From: Trichomonas vaginalis G3
Taxonomy: Eukaryota; Parabasalia; Trichomonadida; Trichomonadidae
Length of the DNA: 64,000 bases
Reading direction: 5' to 3'
NCBI RefSeq assembly: GCF_026262505.1
Contig: NC_067204.1
Span: 21,793,300-21,857,299 of the forward strand
The position numbers were made by a program, and so were the translations under genes. The notes beneath the pieces are model-generated. The model was given only the letters and a program-made list of their open reading frames with translations, searched no databases and had not been told where the DNA came from. This document shows, one piece after another, positions 8,236 through 16,098 of this stretch. Positions within the stretch are counted from its first letter, which is position 1. Each line of letters opens with the position of its first letter.

Positions 8236-11124
8236 ATGACTATTGCTGCATATGCGTATGAAACAAATGAAGCAAGAAGAGCACATGAACTAGTAAACGA
8301 AAACTCAACTTTAACCATTGAAGGCAAGGATTTAGTCATTGACGATGGAAAAACTAAAAAAGTCATTGATTTCGATACTTTTAACACTTATGACCCATTC
8401 ATTACAACAAGCAAGGTTCCCATCATAAATGATGGAACGGTGCAATATATAAATTCTACAGTAGATGCCTCATTAGTGAAAGTATTAAATGTTCTCATTG
8501 AATTGTTAAAGAGCTTTCGATTTGACGACAACATTAAATGCCTAAAGAATTTAGTCATGAATGAGAAACAAATTCTCGGCGTTGCTGGTAGCAGTAATGA
8601 TGTACACCTTATGACATTAGAATATTATAACGAACATAAAGATGAACTGAAAGGAGAGAAGGGTGACACCGGACCTCAAGGACCACAAGGAATACAAGGA
8701 ATACAAGGACCTCAAGGCGAAAACGGTTTGGATGGTGAAGATGGAAAGGATGGAAAAACTGCTAAATCATGAATATGGAACCTTATAAATACTGGTTTAA
8801 CAGCTGCTTCATATGGAGTTCTTCAATACCAAATCGGAAAGATATGGGCAGTACTTGGTGAAGAAGTTTTAGATGACGTTAAAAATGCTTTGAACTTCAT
8901 TTCAAATGGTTCTGATACTATTAAAACTTTATCTGGTTGGATGCAAGAAACAAGGAGTCAAATAGATACTGTAAGACGTATAGCAAACAATGCACGTACG
9001 GGATTGGATACTTTACGAGAAGCACAAAATACACTAAAGGAAGCAAATGATATTCTTGGCTCAGTATCAGACATGCATGAAGATTGGCTTAAAGGTATTG
9101 ACAAATCTTTAAAAAATCACAGTCAGTCTATTGCTGACTACAAGAAAAGTATAGATTTTTTACATAGTGCTATGGACGTACATGATGGAAGCATAAGGAA
9201 CTTACTTAATGCTAACAATAACTTACCAGGAACTATTAAAGCATTTATAAAGTCCTTTGTAAAACCTGGTGCTCTAACATTTAGGTCTTTGAGAGCAAGA
9301 GCATTGAAGTCAAGAGATGCAGAAACTCCAACAGAACCTACAGAAGGAACTGAAACAACAGAAACTCCAGAAGAACCACCAAAACCAACAGCTAATGAAA
9401 TATTGTTCGAATATTTTCCAAGGTACTCTGTTCTCATTGCATACATTCAAGAAATACTTAAGAAAGCAGACTTGACTTTAGGAGATGATGAAAGTTCTGT
9501 ATATCTTTCGTTCCAGTTTCAAATAGCAGAACTTTTGAGACAGATATGCTTAATGTATGACAACATCTCTGATTTCACAAGATATGATGACGACCATGAC
9601 CCCGAACACGGTGAAGAAGAAGTTTTACAAACATCCATTAAGACAGGAAAGGTTTTAACTCAAAGTCTCATTATTGACACCAAAGATGGCGAAGTGGACG
9701 TTCTTCAAGAGCTGAAGAAAAATACTTCTTCGGGAGGTGGTGGTAGGCATGAACTTGAAATAAATGAGATAGAAGAGAAATTAGCCGAAAAAGCAGATAA
9801 AAACCATGTTCATTATATAAGTTCAGACGAACAGATTATAACGGACTACCATGGATATTTAACACGAACTGAAGAAGAAGTGAAGATGGAAGATGTTAAT
9901 GAAAGAAGATATAAATTCATTCGTGCTAAAGGTTATGACATACACGGTACTGTACAGTATGACACAGGTAAAGCACCAGAAGCATTTGGTTATAACAATG
10001 AAATTTATGCTTCATACTTCTTTGTTAACGGTGTATTAGTTGAACCAAGATTTACATTGAGAGTTAAGGCAAAAATAACTTTTGAAGATGCTATTAAAAG
10101 TAAAGCTGACAAAGATGAACTTGACGCAACGAACAAAGTTTTGAAATCTCATAAACACAATATCTCCGATATAAATGAACTTCAAGCTACATTAAATAGT
10201 AAAGCTGACAAGAACCATACACATAAATCCTTCACTACTGTTAGAGCAGACGACATAATATTGAACTATACCCTTGGTTCAAGTGCACCTTTAGAGAATC
10301 CAAGTACAAGCGTAAAAGATACACTAAACTCCTTAAATAGTAAATGTATGAACATTGAAGGTCATGTCAGAAACTTTGAAACACATGAACTACCAGCAAT
10401 GTTAGATAAAAAAGCAGATAAAGAACATACACATAACTCCTTCTCAACTGTTGCTATAGAAAGTATTGAAGGAACGGTTGGCGGAACTGGTGGAGATGCA
10501 TTATATTATAAACCTCCTAACTTTCCACAAGGTTTAACATCGAATGAAAACATAACAACGAAGAAAGAAATTAGCTGTAAAAATGTTTATGTCATGGATG
10601 ATGAAAATAATGTTAAATTCACTGCTCAAGATTTATATGATAAGAAAGCAGACAAAACAGAGCTTCAAACATTAAAGACTGAAATACTTCAAACATTATA
10701 TCCTATAGGCTCTATTTATACGTCAATGAATTCAACAAATCCAGCAACAGTTTTAGGTTTTGGTACGTGGAAGCAGATTGTAGATAAATTCTTATACTGT
10801 GCTAACTCTTCAAAGCAAACAGGAGGTTCGAAGAAAATTAAAGAAGCAAACCTTCCACCGCACACTCATACAGGAACTACAAACACAACAGGTAGTCATT
10901 CACATTCAATAACAAAAAGAGGTTATACAAATCTTGCAGCAGGTTCGGATAGACAGGGAATGAATAGATATGATATTTCAAGTGATCCAGTAGATTCAAG
11001 CACAGGTATTTTCTGTGGAACCACAGGTAATCATTCACACACTTTCACAACAAATCCAACAGGCTCGGGTGAAGATTATATGCCACCATTTATGACTATA
11101 TTTGCATGGTACCGCGTTCAATGA
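8236..11124 (+). pseudogene. Collagen-like/tail-fibre adhesin split by one in-frame TGA
   Basis: One reading frame of 963 codons is interrupted only by TGA at 8770-8772. The first part (178 codons) ends in collagen-type Gly-x-y triplets (about residues 138-172). The second part is a long fibre with coiled segments, repeated KADK-x-H-(T/V)-H blocks, and a C-terminal domain (from about residue 825) beginning YPIGSIYTS with G-F-G-T-W and several HTH/HSH metal-binding triplets. That end matches the phage T4 gp10/gp12-like receptor-binding fold also found in large DNA viruses. It is likely a virion spike for host attachment. The downstream part has no nearby ATG in good context, so the TGA is either a nonsense mutation or read through. 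Element B has an intact homolog at 39356-40768. Confidence 0.8.
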
Positions 11125-11129
11125 ACGCG
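11113..11129. terminator. GC hairpin overlapping the fibre stop codon
   Basis: CGCGTTCAATGAACGCG is a perfect palindrome-like hairpin that contains the TGA stop at 11122-11124. It could be a 3'-end signal or a mini-palindrome insertion that supplies the end of the gene. Confidence 0.3.
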
Positions 11130-11164
11130 CTTGAGCCTAGAATAAAATCTTTAACTTTACATAA

Positions 11165-12249
11165 ATGAGCTTGAAAGAAGTATTCGAACAACATCCATGG
11201 AGGTCATTTAAGAAGTTCAATGAAGCTGCAAAGAGTTGGGGATTTACTAACAGAGCTGAAGTGAAAAGGTTCTTTGACAAAAATGTTGTACATCAAACAA
11301 AAATAAACCCTTACGACTACTTTTTACCAATTTACTCCAACGCTTCTGACACATACCAATTTGACACTCTCATTCAAAGCAGAAAAGGAGGACATAAACC
11401 ATTCCTCATCTTCATTAATGTTAACACTCGTAAAGCATATGCATATCCAATGAAAAATAAAGGAACTCGTGAAGTGTTAAGAGTTTTACAAAAGTTTGTA
11501 GCAGAACATAGCCCAAGTACTTTAACATCAGACCAAGACAGTGCATACCTCAGCAATGAAATCACAGATTTTCTCATTAAGCATAACATAACTCACTACA
11601 CTACTGAAGACCATAACCATAACATACTCGGCATCATAAACCGCTTCATAAGAACGCTCAGAGATTTAAACAAGAGCGAGACTTTACTGAAGAAACAATG
11701 AAACATTTTCTCGAAGTATATAATTCCTCAACACATTCTACAACAGGACATACACCAAATTCAATGACACAACAACAAGAAGAAAAGTATATACAAAAGA
11801 AACGAAGCCAAACACAAAATATCAGAAATTCAACACAATTTACCCTCATTCCTGGTACAAAAGTTCGTGTAGTTCTTGACGACAAACCGTTGACAAAGAA
11901 ACGTTTAAGGTTAAGTAGAAACTATTATATCGTAGACTCTACGCAAGGTAATGGATATCTTATAAAAGCTGCTGACGACTCTATTGCGTTTTACCCTCGT
12001 CACAAATTAGTCGAAAGTAGTAATGGCAAACTTGCTGAAACCATTGACGAAGCAAAGCGAGGAGTGGTTATTGAAATACTTGGCTATAACATAAACGATG
12101 ACACTTATAAAGTAAGATATGAAGGAGGCGTTGAAGATGTTATACCATCTAAGAACTTGAGAGAGTCAAAGCCAACACATCTGGGACCATTAGAGCGGGA
12201 GTACTGGAAAGACAAAAATAAGCCAGAAAGAATAAGAAAATTCTTCTAA
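11165..12249 (+). CDS. Retroviral-type (Maverick) integrase expressed through a -1 frameshift
   Basis: The first frame (11165-11701) holds the RNase H-like core: FDT with the first Asp, TSDQD with the second Asp, then exactly 35 residues to the third catalytic position in LGII-N-RF-x-RTLRD, where Asn replaces the usual Glu. The second frame (to 12249) carries the YN-x(7)-TTGHTP motif, an SH3-like C-terminal domain and a chromodomain-like segment (residues YKVRYEGG...). The frames are related by -1 and overlap at TTTAAAC (11665-11671), with codon phase T TTA AAC, a classic slippery site; no stop separates it from the second frame. Element B shows the same arrangement. Separate initiation at the overlapping ATGA (11698-11701) or simple decay are alternatives. 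Confidence 0.82.
11665..11671 (+). promoter_or_regulatory. Slippery heptamer T TTA AAC for -1 frameshifting
   Basis: The heptamer is in the correct phase with the first integrase frame, lies 28 bases before that frame's stop, and the -1 frame is open from here onward. A 5-bp stem (CGAGA/TCTCG) with a long loop can form a few bases downstream, but I cannot model a pseudoknot. Confidence 0.65.
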
Positions 12250-12287
12250 ACTTTTTCATTAGATGTAAATCAGACAAAATAATTTTT

Positions 12288-12418
12288 AGGTGAAATCTCA
12301 CCTCTTTTTTCACCTGTTTTTTCACCCTCACGAATTTTCATGAATTTCCTTAAGATAGAAAAAAATAAAGTTAGTTTTATTTTTATTTATTTTTTTTATT
12401 TTGTATGTAAGAACAGAA
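12288..12418 (+). promoter_or_regulatory. Operator cluster plus conserved KilA-N leader
   Basis: AGGTGAAATCTCACCT is followed by two TCACC half-sites (to about 12328), then a conserved leader: ATTTTCATGAATTTCC, TTAAGATAGAAA, AAAGTTAGTTTT, a long T-rich tract and TATGTAAGAACAGAAATG. The same order occurs before 13293, 14422, 44984, 46674 and 48467. It looks like a promoter-operator unit for the KilA-N regulon. Confidence 0.6.
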
Positions 12419-13084
12419 ATGTCAGTCAAAGCAAAAACATTCACGAACAAATCTAATGGCGAAACATTCACAAAAGGCACTTATAATGGTATTGAAGTCT
12501 TACGTAGAGACAAGGATGGTTACATTAATGCAACAAAGATGGCAAGAGAAGCGGGAAGGTTAAACCATTTAAACAGATTTCTCAATAGTGCTAAAATGCA
12601 GCAAATTCTTGAGTTTTGGATGAACGAATACGGTCAAGCCAAAAGTGGCTCGACCTCAAAACAAGCATTTTATGAGCTTACTAAGGGCGTTATAAATGAA
12701 TTCAAAGGTATTTACATACATCCTGACCTCGTTCATTTTGTTGCTGAATGGTGCTCTGTAAAGTATGCATTTTATGTCAAAGATATTATGGACTCCATAG
12801 ACAAGAAAGTTCATGAGAAATTAGATGAAGAAGAACTCGAAGATACAGTAGAGAATGCTAAACATTTGTTTGAAGAAGAAGTTAGAAAAATGTGCGAAAA
12901 ACAATTAGAACATGAACGTGAGATATGTTATGGTTATAGAGATTCTCCATACGAACTAGACCAATGGGAACAAGAAGATTTAAAGAGAGAATTTAGAGAA
13001 TATGAACTCGCTAAGATAGCATTAGAAACTGCAGAAACGAAGTTAAAAGTTTGGGGTCGTTTTGTACAAAAATATTGTGAGTAA
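12419..13084 (+). CDS. KilA-N domain protein
   Basis: A 221-residue protein with a KilA-N DNA-binding domain: YNGIEVLRR-x-x-DGYINATK at residues about 24-45 and a C-terminal half ending EWCSVKYAFYVKDIM. It continues into a Glu/Lys-rich coiled C-terminus. The ATG at 12401 is rejected in favour of 12419, because the element B homolog (44984) shares the second ATG and lacks the first. N-terminal 40 and C-terminal 100 residues are nearly identical to the B protein, but the DNA-binding core differs completely. KilA-N proteins are found in phages and large DNA viruses; a regulatory role is inferred from flanking palindromes. Confidence 0.88.
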   Translation: MSVKAKTFTNKSNGETFTKGTYNGIEVLRRDKDGYINATKMAREAGRLNHLNRFLNSAKMQQILEFWMNEYGQAKSGSTSKQAFYELTKGVINEFKGIYIHPDLVHFVAEWCSVKYAFYVKDIMDSIDKKVHEKLDEEELEDTVENAKHLFEEEVRKMCEKQLEHEREICYGYRDSPYELDQWEQEDLKREFREYELAKIALETAETKLKVWGRFVQKYCE

Positions 13085-13126
13085 ATGAACCATTTATTTT
13101 TATTGAATTCACCAAAAATATAATTG

Positions 13127-13292
13127 AGGTGAAGAGGTGAGATCTCACCTCTTTTTTCACCTGTTTTTTCACCCTCGCCGCTTAGCGGCTCAGATTGCTT
13201 TAGCTTTCTCATGAATTTTCATGAATTTCCTTAAGATAGAAAAAATAAAGTTAGTTTTATTTTTATTTATTTTTTTATTTTGTATAAAAGAT
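13127..13292 (+). promoter_or_regulatory. Operator cluster and leader before 13293
   Basis: AGGTGA-AG-AGGTGAGATCTCACCT with two following TCACC half-sites (to 13174), then a GC hairpin GCCGCTTAGCGGC (13177-13189), then the conserved ATTTTCATGAATTTCC/AAAGTTAGTTTTATTTTT leader. Confidence 0.6.
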
Positions 13293-14258
13293 ATGATTTC
13301 AACAACCGGCACAACAACAATTCAAGCCACGAACGGCGGGACTCTGTCCACAACTACAGCACCAAACTCGCTAGTCATGAATCCTACGTCAATGTTGGTA
13401 GAGATGAAAAGCTTTATTCCTTCTTCATATACTTTTGAAACAGAAATCCAGAAGATAAAGCAAGAACTTTTAACAAGTAATTTAGACTGTAGTGCGAAAG
13501 ATGAAACAAATGAACAGTATCTTTATGAAATGGAGGACCTCATCGACCATTTGCCTAAACTACCTGAAATTCAGCAGCAAAAACTAACTATTCCTGAATT
13601 CGACGAAATTGAAGTCAAAGCAACTGACTCAGTAGAAATTAAGAAACTCATACGTAAAGTAAATTATGAATTCCTTGGTTTTCATTGCAACCATAAAGTT
13701 ATGGACAAAGATTGCGACATGGTTTATAAAAATATTTCTGACCTTTACAAATCCGAAGAATTTAAGACATACGATAATTTTGTTTCATTAGTTGCAAAAT
13801 GTGTATGGCAGATAAGAGATAAAGATAGAAGAGGTAAGGTATGGAATGAACAGATAAAACCAGCAGCTTTTGAGTTAAAGAAAACCATTGACGCCTTAGT
13901 TGTTCTAGCTGGTTTTATTTCAATGTATAACGCAAAAACGATGCCGCAATGTTCAAAATGTAAAGCAGCAATAAGAAAATATAACTACTCAGTCAAAGAG
14001 ATAGAAAGAATGCGAAACGACTATGCAGACTTAAAGAAAGAAGCAGAAAAACCAGCAGAAAATAAAATGGACATGTTAGCATTTCTGAACAAAAACTATC
14101 CAACTGCTGACGATTTCCTTCTATCTGACGTCAAGAAGAAGTATAAAGAAACCTTCGGCATTGTTAAAACTTTTGATGTACTAAAAGAAGAAATAGAAGC
14201 TACGAAATTGTTTAGGATTTCAAATATACATCGTACAATTCATGTAAAACGCTTGTGA
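13293..14258 (+). CDS. Conserved KilA-N-associated protein of unknown function
   Basis: A 321-residue, mostly helical, charged protein. The frame opens at 13221 within the conserved leader, but the ATG at 13293 fits the leader-to-start spacing of the family. Element B encodes a close homolog at 46674-47588, with most residues identical from the APNSLVMNPT segment onward. A C-x-x-C pair (QCSKCKAA, about residue 235) is conserved in both. It is flanked by operator-like palindromes, forward upstream and inverted downstream, in both elements, so it is probably part of the same regulatory unit as KilA-N. No domain recognised. Confidence 0.75.
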   Translation: MISTTGTTTIQATNGGTLSTTTAPNSLVMNPTSMLVEMKSFIPSSYTFETEIQKIKQELLTSNLDCSAKDETNEQYLYEMEDLIDHLPKLPEIQQQKLTIPEFDEIEVKATDSVEIKKLIRKVNYEFLGFHCNHKVMDKDCDMVYKNISDLYKSEEFKTYDNFVSLVAKCVWQIRDKDRRGKVWNEQIKPAAFELKKTIDALVVLAGFISMYNAKTMPQCSKCKAAIRKYNYSVKEIERMRNDYADLKKEAEKPAENKMDMLAFLNKNYPTADDFLLSDVKKKYKETFGIVKTFDVLKEEIEATKLFRISNIHRTIHVKRL

Positions 14259-14263
14259 AAAAA

Positions 14264-14421
14264 GAGGTGAAAAAACAGGTGAAAAAACAGGTGAAATCTC
14301 ACCTCTTCACCTCAACATTATTTTTATTGAATTCAGCACAAAAATAATGAATTTCATTAGTTAGAAAAATAACGCTAATTTTATTTTTATTTATTTTTTT
14401 ATTTTGTATGTAAAGACAGTA
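14264..14421 (+). promoter_or_regulatory. Inverted operator cluster and leader before 14422
   Basis: GAGGTGAAAAAACAGGTGA repeats lead into AGGTGAAATCTCACCT and a TTCACCT half-site (to about 14312): the module is inverted relative to 12288 and 13127. A shortened leader (AACGCTAATTTTATTTTT and TATGTAAAGACAGTAATG) precedes the next gene. Confidence 0.55.
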
Positions 14422-15249
14422 ATGTCAACATTAGAGAACACAACAATTGCTATCGTTCATGAAGCCATAAATGAAGAATACGAGTACATACAGTATAACA
14501 AACAGTTACGTCTCATTCGTTCAGTCAAAGATGACATGTACCAGATGCAAAGTATAATGAACGCTCTTCGTTCTACAAAGCAAGCATATCATTGGTTTGA
14601 AAACCAACAGACAAAAGAACTTTTAGAAGAATTTCCTCATATGATTGCTTCCCTCGGAAAACCGAGAGAAGAGATTCCGTACGAAAATCGCAAGAATTTG
14701 GCTCCTGGTTTGAAAGGTTATTATGTTCATAGACTTTTAGTAAACGCTGTAGCAATATGGGCTTCACCTCGTTATGCTTGTTATATTTTCATGATGTTAG
14801 ACGAACTATATAAAGCAGAACGTGGAGAGATGGAAAAGAAACTTCATACAAAAGATGAAGTCATTGAATCCAAAGACAAAAGCATACAGAAAAGAATACC
14901 GCGTTCAGTACCAAAAGGAAAGGAAAAGAGTTATAGGTATATGATATATACTGAAGAGTTGGAGAAAGAAGAAGATAAAGATATGGTTATGTTGCATTTA
15001 GTCAGAAGAAACAACAAGAGCTTTTATGACTTAGCTAAAATATATAAATCTGACAGAAACTGGTTCTATCGTGAAAACTTACCGATTTCAATGACACCGA
15101 ATGAGCAAATAAAGGAAATTGTCAAAAATACTCTTCCTCAAACACACTATGACATCAAAGGTTGCACAATACTTACATTCAAAGAAGACTTAACATTACT
15201 GAAGGAAAAAATAACAGAATATTTCGATAACTTCAAAGAGGAAGAATAA
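14422..15249 (+). CDS. KilA-N/MSV199-like protein with DUF3627-type C-terminus
   Basis: A 275-residue protein. The ATG at 14422 matches the family leader; 14404 is an upstream in-frame ATG. Residues about 25-125 form a divergent KilA-N/MSV199-like DNA-binding region ending in an A-I-W-A-S-P-R-Y motif. A coiled spacer follows, then a C-terminal domain with SVPKGKEKSYRYMIY and WFYRENLPISM typical of the DUF3627 region found after MSV199 in insect poxviruses and iridoviruses. The segment at 14630-14695 (EFPHM...PYENR) reappears as noncoding tandem repeats in element B near 48237-48380. Regulatory DNA-binding function is family-based inference. Confidence 0.78.
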   Translation: MSTLENTTIAIVHEAINEEYEYIQYNKQLRLIRSVKDDMYQMQSIMNALRSTKQAYHWFENQQTKELLEEFPHMIASLGKPREEIPYENRKNLAPGLKGYYVHRLLVNAVAIWASPRYACYIFMMLDELYKAERGEMEKKLHTKDEVIESKDKSIQKRIPRSVPKGKEKSYRYMIYTEELEKEEDKDMVMLHLVRRNNKSFYDLAKIYKSDRNWFYRENLPISMTPNEQIKEIVKNTLPQTHYDIKGCTILTFKEDLTLLKEKITEYFDNFKEEE

Positions 15250-15303
15250 AAAAATCTAAGCTAATTTTATTTTTTTATAAAATTTTATCTCATATGAAAG
15301 AAC

Positions 15304-15519
15304 ATGAATTTAGAATATTCAGAACTCTTGACAGAAGAGGAGAACAAACAGCATGTAAAAGATTATGCAAAATTTCTGAAGACATACAAAGCATTTAAAC
15401 AATATCTAAATGCTTCTAAAGATTATGCAAAATTTCTGAAGGTATATAAAGCTTATGAAAAAGCGTATGAAAAGTTTATACATTGGGGAATTGTTGTAAA
15501 ATATCGATATGAAGACTAA
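15304..15519 (+). CDS. Small protein with internal duplication
   Basis: A 71-residue protein whose centre is an imperfect duplication of a DYAKFLK-x-YKA(F/Y) motif at residues 20-32 and 40-52. Tyr/Lys-rich and helical. It starts after a TTTTATTTTTTTATAAAATTTT leader like the preceding genes. No family recognised; it may be an accessory of the KilA-N gene group. Confidence 0.5.
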   Translation: MNLEYSELLTEEENKQHVKDYAKFLKTYKAFKQYLNASKDYAKFLKVYKAYEKAYEKFIHWGIVVKYRYED

Positions 15520-15537
15520 CCAAAAATATATTTTTGC

Positions 15538-16008
15538 TTAAATAGCTTCAGGGTCTATTTCTTCAACCATTTCACTTCCTTCGTCAATGTCAATAGAAGC
15601 TTCTTCAACCTTTGGTAAGAATTTCTGTATAACATCTTTGTTCGTTATTGTCTTCAGAGATGAAGGATAATATTTCACATTTGTTTCACCTTTCTTATAT
15701 TCTTTCTGTTCGGAAAGATTTAAAGCAATACTGAAGAAGTCAATATTAGAGTTCTTTATAACAGTATAATGAGTATCTTTGACATTCACGAAGAAACTCT
15801 TTTGTTTCAAAACTACTGCTAACTCTCGTGAAGTATAACCTTTGCGGTCAATGACGATAGCTAATGGTCTGACATACTGACCAAACTTAGATTCTTTCAC
15901 AAACTTCTTGTTAAAGATAACATTAACATTTGAAACCATTGAACTCATTCTTGATGCAGTAGCGAGAGCATTGTATGAAAAGAACTTGCAATCTTGCATG
16001 TGTTTCAT
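15538..16008 (-). CDS. Hypothetical protein beside PolB with acidic tail (SSB candidate)
   Basis: A 156-residue protein with a beta-rich N-terminal region and a strongly acidic C-terminus (SIDIDEGSEMVEEIDPEAI). It diverges from the polymerase gene with a 90-bp gap. Element B's 51008-51358, beside its helicase, has a similar acidic tail ending in IDPE. Acidic tails next to replication genes are typical of single-stranded DNA-binding proteins, so an SSB-like role is proposed, but no OB-fold signature can be confirmed by eye. Confidence 0.55.
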   Translation of the reverse strand: MKHMQDCKFFSYNALATASRMSSMVSNVNVIFNKKFVKESKFGQYVRPLAIVIDRKGYTSRELAVVLKQKSFFVNVKDTHYTVIKNSNIDFFSIALNLSEQKEYKKGETNVKYYPSSLKTITNKDVIQKFLPKVEEASIDIDEGSEMVEEIDPEAI

Positions 16009-16098
16009 TAAAATAAAAATATTAAATTATTTTGAAAAATAACTTTAAAAAATCTAATCTAATTTTTTCAAAAATATTTTTTTTATTTCCTACTAAAG

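Noticed and set aside
8770-8772. Alternative genetic code with TGA as sense
   Set aside because: Other genes in the same element end in TGA at expected places, so TGA is a normal stop here.
12395-12418. GTATGTAAG in KilA-N leaders as a trichomonad 5' splice site
   Set aside because: It resembles the GTATGT donor, but no matching ACTAACACACAG-type branch/acceptor was found downstream, and the coding frame is continuous.
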